A stretch of 64,000 bases of DNA, from contig CM038216.1 of the NCBI GenBank assembly GCA_021442155.1, forward strand, positions 87,206,945-87,270,944, written 5' to 3'. Each line of letters opens with the position of its first letter. Within the stretch, counting starts at the first letter, position 1. The notes beneath the pieces were generated by a model. That model saw only the letters and a program-made list of their open reading frames with translations, did no database searches and was not told the DNA's origin. Below are positions 47,565 through 60,391 of the stretch, piece after piece. This DNA comes from Cymbidium sinense (taxonomy: Eukaryota > Streptophyta > Magnoliopsida > Asparagales > Orchidaceae). Position numbers and translations under genes: made by a program.

Positions 47565-49020
47565 CTAAAGCACCCGCAAGGAAAGCTTCATGATCATTTG
47601 AATTATTTTATTAGAGGTTTTAGACAAAGAAATGTCCCAACCTTTTTTGGTTTTGGTAGGATCACTTGTATCCCCAAGGATTACCCTAATGAAACTGGAA
47701 TGTTGTTCCACAAGGTATTCCTTTGGGATAACTATAACACCAGTCTTGAAATTGTGTTCAAACCAGTCCTTGAATATGAAGCAATCCTCCAAAACATGGC
47801 CTAGCATACAATGATAAGGACAAAAGTGTGGATCATGAATTTTGCCTACTTCCTCCAGTCTCCCAGGGTTGGGTAGCTAAAAATCAAGTTTCTTTAAGAG
47901 ATTCTTAAAGATCTTCTTGATTACCCCCCTCTTAAAAAAATAAGGTTTGTTTAACTTACCTAAAAGAGTAAGTGGACCATAGCTACCTGGCGGTAGATAT
48001 GCATGCCGCTACTGGTGGTGGTATGCCTGAGGCGGTGGTTGTGCTTACCGTGGAGGCTGTGGTGGAGGCGGGTATGGCTACCTTAGTGGTGCAAAGGAAG
48101 TGGAGGCCGCTGAGGTTATGGTCGCTCGGACTGATCTCTAGCTGGCTGCTTCCCCTTATCAACCACTACTACTGCTCCAGATTTCTTCTCATAGACCTTT
48201 TGGGATTTCTGCTTGGGCAATTGATCTGGAAAAGGCAACAATTTGGCCTCTCCTTGTAGACTAGCTGCCTTGTTGATTAGCTTCTCAAATGTCTTTATGG
48301 TGAAGCCCTTAAGCATGAAGGGGACAGGGCCATGGATATTCTTCAAGAGAATCTCAATGGCATCTGATAGAGGATTCACACTTCATACTCAGGTTATGCC
48401 ATCGGAGAATATAATCAACAAGTGACTCACCGGAGTATTGTTGGGCTACAATGAGATCACCTATAGTAACCCTTTGCTGAGCTCCAACAAATCTCTTGAT
48501 GAAGAGCTGCTTCTAACTCAAAAAATGTCTTAACTGAACCATTGGGTAGTTCAGCATACCAATCAAAAGTGATTCCTACTAGGCTACTGATAAAGAGTCT
48601 AAAGAGTAAAGCATCGATGCCACCTGCATTGCAACAACTAGCCCTGAAGTGAGCTATATGTTGCCTCGGGTTCCCAGTGCCATCGAAGTTTTTGAAGGAA
48701 AGAAGCACGAAACCCTTGGGATACTGGATAACATCGAATTCCTCTGGGTAGGGTCTACCCTTTGGAACCGATGATCATCCCCGGGCTTGAGCCAAAGCTT
48801 CCTTCACCTACTGCTCAACCATAGATTTTAGATCTTTTTCATGTATGGAGGTACTTTCCACTACCTTCCTATACAGGCTAGTGCTACCTTGCTCATCGGG
48901 AGGTGGAGTATTAATTGGGTCTAAGACATGCACTAGCTCAGGCTGACTGGCATTGACTGTAATAGGATTAACTGGAGGGGCTTGTTTTTGAAGCACTGAC
49001 ACTGCTACTAACAAGCCCTA
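47565..49020 (-). pseudogene. gag (capsid/nucleocapsid) of the nested element, broken
   Basis: In order on the minus strand: 48808-49014 (N-terminal Pro-rich, ending SIHEKDLKSMVEQ), 48457-48708 (LLSFKNFDG, ASCCNAGGIDALLFRLFISSLVGITFDWYAELPNGS), 48116-48379 (AIEILLKNIHGPVPFMLKGFTIK, FEKLINKAASLQGEA) and 47565-47807 (MLGHVLEDCFIFKDWFEHNFKTG, the zinc knuckle and its tail). This copy keeps Arg and Trp codons where the outer copy has stops, so each copy helps read the other. It is broken by frameshifts between these pieces. Confidence 0.85.
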
Positions 49021-50650
49021 TAACTGATGTGCCATCCTATCAATCTGCTTGCCTTCTGCCTTAACTGAAGTTGGAGGTGTTGGGCTGATTCTATGATATT
49101 TTTTTCATCAACCTCATCACCTTCCATGGCCTGTTGCTCTTTAAGAAGAGATCCTCTAGTATCGACCATGCATACTCAAGCTGAATTCCCCGTCAAGTCA
49201 TCTTCATTGGGATCAAGTTGACTCTCTCTTCATGCCAGCACTAATATCTCCTTCTTCTCCATAAAATAGTATGCAACTATCTCATCTAAGGATTGATCTA
49301 ACTCAGCAGGTACAAACAATTTAGGCTGACCAGTGTGATCGATATCATGCACTGAGAGGCACTGGACCTCGCCTGTCACTGGGGAGTCAATCTTGTGTGG
49401 ACTGTACTCACTAGATGAATGATACTCCTGACTACTACTAGTGTAATAGGGGTGACAATCCTAAAATGATCCTCTACCACTACTCCAACCGAATCATCAT
49501 CCGAATATCAGATGACTCCACCATTTTGCATCCAGTATTGAGGTGAAGGAACAACCATGATGCTCCGGGGTCGCCACTCCTTCCACACCACCATTGGGTA
49601 GAAGGTCGAGCAAGAGAGCTTGGGCCTACCATAATGGGTGGTTTAGGAGGAGTAGGATCCCTTGGCCATAGCCGGATCACCAACGGGGTATGTTTTCCCC
49701 CGGATGCGGCCTTCATGGCCTTAGATGGAATGGGATATGCTGCAACCTATACTAGCAATGGCGGAGGAGGGGTAGAGCAGTGGGGTGGTGACACCACTGA
49801 CTCAGTGAACTACCCTCTTGTGGTGGGGTCCTGTGAGAGAATACTATCGATGCATGGTTGGGTGTGAGATGGAAAATTGACCAAAGAAGAAGCGACTGAC
49901 TGATAGTTGAATTCATCGCTCTCTGCTAGTAATGTGTGATGTATGGGCCTCACAAGCCCTCTCCTTATGAATATACCTCCCTACATGGGGATAATAGAAA
50001 GGTAAAACTGTTCGACTCGAGCATATGCTCCACCCATAGAATAGAGTGTCGACATGACCTCCTACTCTCTATAAGTGCACCACTGGAGGAGGTGATGAAT
50101 GGATCCTCCTGGCATCTTCTCTGTTTGATCTAGAGGGAAGATGAGACTGGTTTTCTATAACCAGTGGTGAAGTGATCATGGGAGACTCATCATATCGATC
50201 TGCTCGCCTCTCCTCATGCTATCCAGTGTGGAACCATTTGATCATACAATTTTTATTCCTACATTGAGTACGGGAAGGATGAAAAGTGTGCGAGCTAGAC
50301 CCATACTCAAATGTCAGGGAGGCAAGCCATGAAACCAGGGTCGCCTTACCTTTGGAGGGTACAAATGGTAGGGTGCTATCCTACACTGAGGCAACATGGG
50401 TGACTCTAGGATGAACTGCAACTGGAACCCATCTATGCTAGAACTATAATAGTGTCTATGGTACTACCATGATTTCCTCTTCGGAGGATACATCAATCAT
50501 GGTAAGTCTATCTTGATGACCGCCGCGGTCACCTTCTTCCTAACTGAGGGGAATGCCATCACAAGTGATCCTGGCCCCCTCAAATCCTTGGCCGATGTGG
50601 ATCAAGTGGGTATGGTCTAGACGGGGTAAGTCAGCCTGATCTAGAGCTAG
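49020..50650 (-). pseudogene. Upstream gag region or ORF1-like extension of the nested element
   Basis: This is collinear with 26300-28150. The only long open piece is 49480-49716 (AASGGKHTPLVIRLWPRDPTPPKPP), which matches the KATSGEKHTPLVIRLRPKDP segment of 27097-27468. The segment is conserved in both elements, so it is part of the family, but no domain is recognised. The plus-strand frames at 49634-50133 are antisense shadows. Confidence 0.5.
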
Positions 50651-50739
50651 ATCCATACCAAGGGGGAAAGTAAAGACAAATTTCTAGGAACCTGCCATTT
50701 GCACTGACTATAGTTAACTAACACTGAACTGTGCTACAC

Positions 50740-52790
50740 TAACTGAAAAGAATCTGCAATGAGAAATGAACTTGCATCAATTTTCTATCTCCATATATTT
50801 TGAATTTTTGAATTTTGAAAATTTGAACCCACATCCAGCAACTTGGAAGTGTTAAGTGGGGTTCAAATAAATTTGAGAAGATTGATTGAAAGATGAATTT
50901 GAAGATGAATCCAACATCAACAAATTTAGGCATGTTGAAATGTGGATTCAAAATTTTTGATAGGATGCTTCCATAGGTTCATTGTTGTTTTGAATTTGAA
51001 TTTTGTGATTTTGAGGACCCTTTCCATTAACAAATTTAGGTATGTTAAAGTATGGGTCAAATGATTTTGTTTTTTTATTATTTTGGAATTTTACTTAACA
51101 AATTTGGGTATTCTAAGTGAAGTAAAAGTGATTATTTCTTTTTGTGAATTTATTTTTATTTTGAAAATTTTGGAATTCTTAATTAACAAATTTAGGTATG
51201 CTAAGTAAAGAATCTAAGTGTGTTTTGTTTGATTGCTTGAAAATAGGATTCTTAGCAAATTTAAGTATGCTAACAAAATCCTAGGTGTTTCATTTATTTG
51301 GAATGTTTTGATTTTTGAAAAGGGTAGGACCCTTAGCAAATTTGGTATGCTAATGGGATCCTAAGTGTTTTGTTTTGTTTTTTGAAGTGTTTGAAAGTGG
51401 AGATTTTAACTTTAGCAAATTTGGTATGCTAAAGATGAAGTCCCACTTGGTTTTATGAAATGGAAATTTCACTTAGCAAATTTGAGTATGCTAAGTGAAA
51501 TTCCAAATGGTTTGTTTAAATTTTTGATTTAATTTTTGATTTTGAAAAATGGAAACTTTTCTTTAAAAATTTGGTATGCTAGGGGAAGAAGTTCCAAAAG
51601 GTGTTTGAAAATTTTGATTCTTGGATTCGAAAGCTTTACTTAACAAATTAGTGTATGTTAAGTGAGGTTCCAAATGTGCTTAAAAGATTTTAAAATATGG
51701 TTATTGATTTTGATTTTTGGACTTGGAAGCTTCACTTAACAACTTTGGGTATGTTAAATGAAATTACAAAATTTCATTTAAATTTTTTTAGGATTTCGGA
51801 TTTGGAGACTTTACTTAGCAAATTTGGGTATGTTACGTGATGTTCCAAAATATGTTTAGAAATTTTTTTGAAATATGATTGCTGATTTTGATTTTAGGTT
51901 TGGAAACTTTACTTAGAAAATTTGATTATGCTAAATGAAGTTCCAAATGTACGTTTCAAAAATTTTATTGAATCTTGAATTTGGGAGACTTCACTTAACA
52001 AATTTGGGTATGTTAAATGAAGTTCCAAAATGTGTTTAGAAAATTTTTGAAATGTGATTGTTGATTTTGATTTTTGAATTGGAAACTTCACTTAGCAAAT
52101 TTGATTATGCTAAATGAGGTTCCAAATATATGTTTAAAAATTTTTTTTGAAATATTATTGCTAAAGTTTTAGTGTTTTGAAAAGAGGACTTCCATTTAAC
52201 AAATTTAAGTATGTAGAATGGAGATCAATTTTATTTTTGAAATATAAAATTTTTGGTGTCTGATTGTTGCTTTTTGAAAGGGAGAAGTTTCCAACTTAAA
52301 ACATATGTGGGATATGTTTAAGTGGGATTTCCTAAATGATATTTTTTTTTTATTTTTTTTTTTAGTTGGGAGTGAAATCTTCATTTAATAAATTTAAGTA
52401 TATCAATGAAGGTGTTCATGTGTTCATTTTGAAAATTTTGATTTTGTTTACAAATGAACTGTTTATTTAATAAGTGTGAGTGTATTGAATAGAAAAATTA
52501 ATTTGTGCTTTTTGAAAATTTTGATTTTTGTTTATAAATGAACTTTCTATTCAATAGGTGTGAATAAATTGAATAGAAAAATACATATATGCTTTGGAAA
52601 ACTTTATGATTTTGATTGTGATTTTTGGAAAATATGATTGTTCATTTTATTTTGTAATTGAAATCTTAATCAAAGTGAATTGAAAGAAGATATTCATTTG
52701 TGCTTTTGGAAAATGTTGTTCAGTTTTATTTTTGAACATCCTACATGTAACAATTATGGGAATTGTTAAATGAAGGTGATAAAATTTTTT
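50740..52790 (-). repeat. Hairpin array in the leader of the nested element (about 21 units)
   Basis: This is the inverted counterpart of 25100-26230, but longer. Inverted repeats occur every 75-105 bp. Good examples are 50822-50867 (TTTGAACCCA/TGGGGTTCAAA), 50906-50950 (TGAATCCA/TGGATTCA), 51462-51504 (a 16 bp stem with one bulge) and 52544-52579 (TTTCTATTCAAT/ATTGAATAGAAA, 12 bp perfect). The inner TTAGCA/TGCTAA and the loop are conserved through the middle of the array. Outer stems differ between units but remain paired. Units near the LTR (52300-52780) are the most diverged in loop sequence. Confidence 0.85.
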
Positions 52791-53111
52791 GGAAAATATT
52801 TTATTAAGTGTAATTTTGAAAGGTACTTTTGAAAAAGCAGAGTTCCTTATGGAAAATTTATTATTTTTAGGATTAACCTTTCCTTATCATGAAAATAATA
52901 AGGAGGAAGTCTTTAAGATGTTTCTTTTTATTTTAGATATTTTCATTTTACCCATTGGAGAAACCAACAGGGGTTTTAAGACCAACAAGGAATGCAGTCC
53001 TAAAACTTAAAGAATGTTGAGCTAAAGAAGGATAATCTTGGATTCATACCAAAGTACAAACCCACTATCGATACTCAAAGACAACGATCATTTACCAAAG
53101 ATGGAGAGAGG

Positions 53112-53131
53112 CCATCCCCAGCACAGTTGGT
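53112..53131 (-). promoter_or_regulatory. Candidate primer-binding site of the nested element
   Basis: About ten bases inside the 5' LTR end, the minus strand reads ACCAACTGTGCTGGGGATGG. It resembles the Tat/Athila-type site 'GCCGTTGCCGGGGA' with C-to-T changes. In LTR elements a tRNA 3' end pairs here to start minus-strand DNA. The match is partial and lacks a clean initial TGG, so this is tentative. The outer element has no matching site, because the LTR end is duplicated there. Confidence 0.4.
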
Positions 53132-56100
53132 AGAAAAATCTGTGGAGAAAAATTTCTATAGGGAGTCTCCTTCAAATTTGTGGGGAGAAAAAAAGGAAAG
53201 ACACTATAAAAATTCATCTTGATAAGATGCCATGCAGATCTGTAGATGTACTTATTCAGGTGATCAGGTACATCATCAAGAAATAGTGTACTATCTCAAA
53301 AGACAGAAGTCACTACCCTTTAATGGAATCAATCACCTCAATAAGGACTTTAAGGATGATGAGTTTGCATATGTACCAGAGATTTTTCCCTTACTTTACA
53401 TGGAAAAGTAAAACAGGGTTTATTTTAAATTGATTTCATTAAGTTCCCTATAGGGGCAAGCCCCCATAGTTAATTACATCCTAAGGGATGGGATCCCTTA
53501 GGACAACTCTTGATTAAGGTAAATGGTCGCTGCCTTTGAATATTTCAATAGGAAAGGACTATCAATCGATTAGTTTATATTTTTGAAGATCAAATGGTAC
53601 TGATCAAAATTGGGAGTTATTATCGAAGCTAAAATAGAAGATAAGTAGGATATTCCCATGATGCTAGGAAATCTAGTGAGCATCTTAGACTATCCTATAG
53701 TTGGGCTTTACATTTTTGAAATTAATTTAGTTTATTTAAGTTGAATTTTTTATAAGAATTTTAGGACTTAAGATTCCTTAACACAAGATTAAGGAAATGC
53801 CTAGGAGGTGAGGAATTATGCTTATGGCCCACAAAGGGCAGAAGCAACCTCAGAACCTAAATCTAGGGAGCTTTCACGAGGACTGTAAGCACAACCTAAA
53901 TCTAAGGTGAAAATGGGTAATTGGTTTGCCCCACAAGAGAGGACAAACCACCTGATAGCTTGGACTTACAACCGTCTAGGGGTGACTGCCAACTAACTCC
54001 TCCTATAATTTTAAATATGTGCAGACAAGTCTTTATGCTTATGCAAGATAGCTAGGCTATTTTTATTTATAAAGAGACTAAGTCCTTAAACTCACTCCCT
54101 AAAGAGACTAGATCATGTAAAGGGACATGCTCCAAATGACCTAAATCTAATGCAATTCAAATTTCATTTTATTTTCATTTTTGGACAATTATTTTTGACT
54201 CAGGCTAATAGAATTTTTATGACTAATGAATGAGAAAGAAGTTTATTGGCCAAAATCAATGAGAAGGGAGGAGGTGAATTTCCACCATGGCCCTCAAAGG
54301 TCAAGCCGGGTTCTCTGGCAAAGGTGGAAGCCTTCTAATCAATAGTGAAATAACATGCATTTGTGCATGATATTATAACCAAATACTCATCCAACTAAGG
54401 GGTTGCTAGTTCTTTTATCTTAATTTTAAACCTAAGATTTTGGTGAGGATATGAGTTGTTTAATTTTAATTTGAATTATTAAGTTGGGTAAAAGATTTAT
54501 TTTTCCCTAAAGAGCCTAATCCTCATCCAGGCCGTACATAAAGCAAGGCCGAAACTAGGAAAATCATGCCACTTAATGCAAAAGCTAAACAAATCATCGA
54601 TCAATGTATAAAGCTAATCACAAAAAGAATAAATGACCATTTATGGTTGGGCACCACTGCAAAAATCCAAAAATATCAAATTGAGTAGCCAAGCTCTACC
54701 CATATACAACCCAGATTATAAATGAATTAAATTACAATTTAAGTAAAGGAATTCATTGTTATGGGGGTCTTCAAGCTTTATTTCTTCTTTCTTCTTTCTT
54801 CTTTCTGCTTTTCTTCTGTCTTCTTTTGGTTCCTTCTTTTGGATGGTTGAATTTTAGATGATCCAAGGCTTCACATGGTGCATAAGATGGGATCTTATGA
54901 CCAATGTTCATCCTAATCCCCATAATAATCATTCTAAAATCCTAATTATACAATTTTTTACATGAATAGGAAAAGTGGAAATCTAACTAACACCTATAAA
55001 ACAAAGGTTAGCTAAATCACACCACATATATCCCGAGCATCTATATTGGACTTATCACCCCACACATGGGTGACTAAGTCCACCTGGATTATGGATTATG
55101 CTTTGTGGTATAAAGCACCTGGAAGCAAAAATATTTATATTTTTATTTATGATAGCGCCCCTTAAGTACAATCCCTACAAAAAAGAATAGTTAGACTAAG
55201 CACATCCTACCATTCATTCTATGAGCATACACCCTAACATCTAGTCTAAAATATATATCAAAACAAAACAAACATCAAACCATGCACCGACCTAACCTAA
55301 GGTTAGAAGTGGTGACTTAGGCTAATGTGTGTGCTTTGAAGGTTTGTGTGGTATACTTAGCTATGGCTTTAGGTTTAAATTTTTTAAGTGTGAAGAACAT
55401 GTTCAACTTAGAGCAGGGTTTTATTTAAGTTGTTGAAGTGTTTTGGGTTAGTTTTATTTCATGTTTTAATTTGGTTTAAGTGAAACCTACAATTAATTAC
55501 TAAGTTATGAGGAGATGGAAAGAGAAGAGAACTTCTCTTTCTTTCCCTAGCCTTAACTAATTTTCTAAAGTAGGTTCATAATTTAGTTTTATTTATGTGA
55601 ATGTTTTGATTAAATATTTTAATTAATCCTAAGTTTAGATAAACTCTAAACAAATCTATCCAAAAAGAAAGGCATTTTAAGATTAAATAAAATGATTCAA
55701 AATTCACATAACACACATTATTTCATTTCTTTCCCCAACATATTTAACATGCATATGGATGGACCCTAAGCATATCTATACATTCAAATGAGAGTATTTA
55801 ACAAATTTTATGATGCATGCTAAGTAATCCATTTAAAAAAAATTAGAAGTTGAATATACATGATTTTTTTTTCTTAAGTAGAAAAGGTTTTCCTTAACTA
55901 AATTTTCACATACATACATGAAAGTAAGAAAGGCATAAGTAAGTACAACGCCATTCTTAACTAGAGGTGTAAGGTAGAAGACCTCCTTAGAACTACTTAA
56001 AGTCTCACAATCTTGGGGTTGTCTAGACTAATATACCACTTTTCTAATATACCACTTTTCTTAAGTACAAACATGTATATAAAAGAAATGAAATTGAAAA

Positions 56101-57727
56101 GGAATATGCAAAAGTTGTTTAGTGGATTCATTTTGTTTATGCAATTTATGTAAGTGTAGGTAACCCTTCTTAGATGGTAGAATAGGGATGAATAGGATAT
56201 GAAATTAGGTGAGCATTAGGTCCTTTTCAAATGAACCTTATATCTCACCAAATTCCTATTCAAAACTAAACCAACATAGGAGAAAAATGAAACCTATTCT
56301 AAGCATACCTTTATAATATTTCACATGCAAGCTTATAATTAAAGTATAAGTAGCACACTTTCAGATTTGGTAGTTTATTTATGTATTTTAAAAAATAATT
56401 TGGATTTAGTAGTGATAATAGCCACTCATATTTTACTTTAGCCAACACATGCACATTTGACATAAAGTAAACAATTTCATTTTAATATTTGAAATATGAA
56501 ATTATGAATGCATGAAATCACATGGCACACAACTTAGCATGTTGGGAAAGATCCAAAGCAATGAAAGCATGTAAACAAACTCACTTCACTTAAATCCTAA
56601 AGACATTCTTATAGAATAAGGAAATTTAGAATAAATCAAAGTGAATTTCAAAGTAGTTTTTATTTAGTTTGAAGTTTGATTTAATTTTAAAAAGGTGAGA
56701 TGAGTGTTCTATTCCTAACTCATTCCCATATGTATTTTGCATTTTGTTTAATTTTTAGACAATTAGATCCATTTTTATGTGTTGATTAGGTTAAGGTATG
56801 AATTAAGTAGCTTAATTAACCCTTACCTACACCACCTTAGAAGAATTAACTAAGTAATTATGAGCCAATGAGATGACATAAAACCCACTAGGAATTTAAA
56901 TTTACAATTCACCTAATAATGAAAAGTCCTAATGCAATTTGGCTCACAATTACAAGTTAATTAAGCAAAGGGGTTTAGCTTACGTACTTTCAAAACACCC
57001 TTTCACACATGTGAATTGAGTTTTAATTTCCTTAATTAAACTTAGTCTATTAAACACCTAACCATCTATCCAAGGTAGATTAATTAAGATATGGAACTTT
57101 TAAGACTTTTTTTAGAAATTTGATTAAGGGGATAATTAATGAATTAACTCTTAATTAAAAGGAGATTAAGGAGAGAAGAGGGTGTTTATGGAATAGCTTA
57201 GGGGAAATGCCCCAAAATTATTCCATGAACTTCTTACTTACTTGATCTGACCTTAATCAACCCTAACCAGAGGGTAAAACCACTAGTCATACCCTAATTA
57301 TGCTTAATTACATGAGAAGGGTAATTAACGAAACCATATACAACTGCTCTAATCCAGCATTTAATAAATCCCAAGAAAATTAGGTGAGGTAGAAGCCATC
57401 CGCTAAAACATACCCAAGAAATTTGGGATTAATCAAAGGTCTAATTAAAGAGTAATTTGCAAAATACAATTTCTAATAAAACCCAAATTCAGAGAAAATA
57501 ATAATTCAAAACTCATCAAGATTAATTTTAAAATGTTCTGAGTTTAACTATCTAACCATAGGTTTTATTTCAAATTTTTTTGATTTTTTATGAAGAGTTA
57601 TGCTTTCTTGAAGTTCCATGGATTAATTAGGAATTAATTAATACACTTAACTAATCCCTGGTTAATCCCTAGCTCATGACGTGACGCGTGGCAGCGGCGG
57701 TTAGCACACTTTAAACGCATCACATCA

Positions 57728-57755
57728 TGAGGGGACAACTTAAGTTGTCACCTCA
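57728..57755. repeat. Near-perfect palindrome in the LTR GC-rich block
   Basis: TGAGGGGACAAC followed by TTAAGTTGTCACCTCA forms a 28 bp palindrome with one mismatched pair. It also occurs at 36834-36862, and in decayed form at about 625-650 and 19698-19725. Surrounding sequence is the only GC-rich part of the LTR. Confidence 0.7.
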
Positions 57756-57832
57756 CAAAGGTGGCAGCGGTGCACGCGCTTATATTCTTGACCGTCTGAT
57801 CAAAGATCAGATGGCTAAGGATTCCCCCGCAG

Positions 57833-57838
57833 TTTATA
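57833..57838 (-). promoter_or_regulatory. Candidate TATA element in the nested 5' LTR
   Basis: TATAAA lies on the minus strand within GCTTTATAAACTGCGGGG, about 80 bp downstream of the conserved GC-rich palindrome block. The other LTR of this element has it too (36940-36945). It is degraded in the 16145-24236 LTR. Its position after the TTGACC-rich patch is reasonable for a U3 promoter, but no transcript start can be shown from sequence. Confidence 0.25.
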
Positions 57839-60391
57839 AAGCAGATAAATGGATTTCTAAATGTGTTAAATAATCTCAGATATCCATCTAAAACATGTGG
57901 ATGTATGGCTGAGATGAGCCAAGTTATTTCCCTTGATCAACAGAGACCATCCATATTCAAGGGGAAGATCCAAACTTGATCTAGCATGGAATCACACAAA
58001 ATTTAACCCACACCATCTAGAGAAATAGAGCGGCAAATCCAATGGTCAAAATTCAATGAGGTGAAAATTTCTTTCACAAAGATACAACCCACATTGAGTT
58101 TAGTGATTGAAAAATTCCATACCTCGCTGGAGGTGATCTCCGGCACTCGCGATCGATGAGGTAGCTTCATCTGGTGGAGAAGAAGCCCTGTTGAAATTCC
58201 TAGGCCTTGAGATTTTGTGGATCAATGGATAGACCAACTCCTCCTTGCTTGTGCTTCAGCTTTGATTGAATTTGATCCTTCCTTCCTATGGGAACTCCAA
58301 TATAAGCTTAGGCAAGCTCGACTTAGCTCTTAGATGAAGTGTACAAGAGCAATTGGGAAGAAATCAAGTGTGGAAGAAATTCACTAATGGATTGAGCTCC
58401 CATGTTTTTGCACTATGTAAAATTGAGAAATAGGGAATTCAAATCCTCTCTAAGAAACTTGGGAGTGCCCTCTACTGATTGCTCTGGGTTCCTAAGCTTC
58501 AATCAATAGAGGGTAAATTAAAATTTCATTGAATTAGAGGGAGTATATCTCCCTCTATGGCAATCGGGCAGCCCAACCTTGAGTTGCCATTTTGATCCAA
58601 TTGACCATATGGAAGGGGTTATTAGGCTATTATATTTTTACACATGGTCAGTTTGAGGCCTTGAGTGGATTGCCAACCTCCTATGTGCATCAAATTGGGT
58701 TTAGGAGGGACTTTGAAAATTCAATTTTAGACTAGGTGGTCAGGTTTGGTCTAGGGACCAAATGGGCTGACCCAAACCCATTAGGTTGGGTGCATCACTC
58801 ACCACTAAGTCCCCTTGAGCTTTTAGAAAAGCCTCAAGTGATTGTAAACAGGGTATGACCAAAATACTCATGGGCTTGGCCAAAATTTATTCTATTGCAT
58901 AGGGGTCAAATGGTTATTTTATTATTTTTCCACTTTGGATATGTTAAGTATGTGGAGAAACTAGGTTTGGCCAAGCTTCATTGGATTTGAAATCCATTTG
59001 ATAGGGTTTGGCTCATGTTGACCCATTTAGGTCAAAATGGGTCAATTTCGTCAATTCAAATTGGGTCAAATTGGGTCAAATAAGTGGGCCAATTGGGCTA
59101 AGTTAGGCTCAAATGTTGGCTTGGTCAAGTTCAAACATATGTCATGAATGAACTTAGGTTAATGGTTTCAATCAATTTGGCCTATGGTAGAATTTAGCTA
59201 TGTAAGGTTTCAGTTTAGGTTAAGTGTTGACTTGATCAACCCTTAGGTTTGACTTGGTTTGACCCAATTTGATTGATTGATCATCCCATGAATTTGAATA
59301 GGTTTGATCAAGGTTTAGGTTAAATCCATTAATGGAAAATTAAGGGATTTAAGGGAATTTTAAATTGTTATTTAATTTTTGCCTTTGATTGGATTGATTT
59401 ATATTTATATTTCATTTATATATGAGAATATAAATGATAATATAAATAAGTTTTGAGAAATTCTCATGAATTTGAATAGGTTTGATCAAGGTTTAGGATT
59501 GATTTTGGCTAGGTCCTTTAATGGAAAATTAAAGGGACTAAAGAAAATTTTCATGAATTGATTTGGAATTTTGAATTTAGTTGAATTTATATTTGATTTA
59601 TATATGTCAATATAAATGAGAATATAAATGGATTATGTGATTATCTTAAAGATTTGAATAGGTTTGAATCATGATTTTGGTTAAGTCCTTAAGGGAGGCC
59701 TAAGGACTTAGGCAAAATTTAGGATTTAGAAATTTTTGGTGGATTTTGATGATGGGTATCAATCATAGTTTTCAATCATATGGAGTTGATTTGAATTTGA
59801 AGAGAATGAAGTAGAATTGATTTGGAGTTTGACTTGAAGGAGGGAAGGTGAGGAATGGTTTAAACTAAAGGGTAGGAAATTTTCCTAACACCCTTAAGGC
59901 ATAACCTATTCCAATGGCTAACTCTTCTAAGTCTATAGGGCTAGGTTGAGTATCCACCTAATCACTAGATGTGTCTTAAGACTAAGGAACTCTTAAAGTC
60001 CAAGAGAAGTCCAATTTCTAAGATGGAGGGGTTGAGAGCTCATTCTAAAAATGAGGTCAACAAAGGGTGCCCAATAGGTGTGGTGTGACTGACAAGGAAC
60101 ATCACACATATTAGTGTTGACCAAAATGATCAACAACACCAGAAGATCACAAGCACTAACAGAAATAATCTATCCTTAACCCAAGGAATAGAAAGAATCC
60201 TGAGCTTAGTGTAATGTGGCTTTACTTATGTCTAAGACATAAGAGAGAGGGAAAAATCCACTAAGGGGTTGAGTTTGAACCTTCCATTAGTGAAGCAGGT
60301 TCAAGTCATCCACAAGGGGATGAGGGGGTTTGATTTGATTTGAATCTCACTAGGGAGAGATCTCCATTAGGGGAGAGGGTTGAATTTGTTT

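Larger units (their letters stand above)
32350..60391 (-). mobile_element. Nested antiparallel Tat-like element, about 28 kb, with both LTRs
   Basis: The two terminal segments (53143-60391 and 32350-39491) are direct repeats of 7.1-7.2 kb. By eye roughly nine bases in ten match where I compared them (for example 32380-32540 with 53190-53350), so the insertion is old. Between them, on the minus strand, are leader with hairpin array, gag, protease, RT, RNase H, aRNH, integrase and 3' tandem repeats in canonical order. The common LTR end next to the host is CCA at 32350 and at 53143. The outer end is AAACAAATTC at 60391, where the TG present at 39490-39491 is missing. No target-site duplication is visible. 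Confidence 0.8.
53143..60391 (-). mobile_element. 5' LTR of the nested element
   Basis: It is a direct repeat of 32350-39491. Landmarks: outer end at 60391 (AAACAAATTC on the minus strand), AT-rich tandem repeats about 59270-59700, TTGACC-rich patch about 59010-59290, GC-rich block 57670-57780 with a palindrome at 57728-57755, candidate TATA element near 57835, purine tract on the minus strand (54776-54840), and the end at 53143. The frame at 52789-53010 lies just outside it in the leader and has no family match. Confidence 0.8.

Noticed and set aside
49634..50133. Plus-strand Gly-rich and other frames
   Set aside because: They are antisense to the upstream gag region of the nested element, and the counterpart in the outer element is read on the other strand.
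51909..52091. 60-codon minus-strand frame in the hairpin array, and 25717-25941 on the plus strand
   Set aside because: Both translate the tandem hairpin units; the repeated 'FPKLAK/IPKFSK'-like phrase simply mirrors the DNA repeat.
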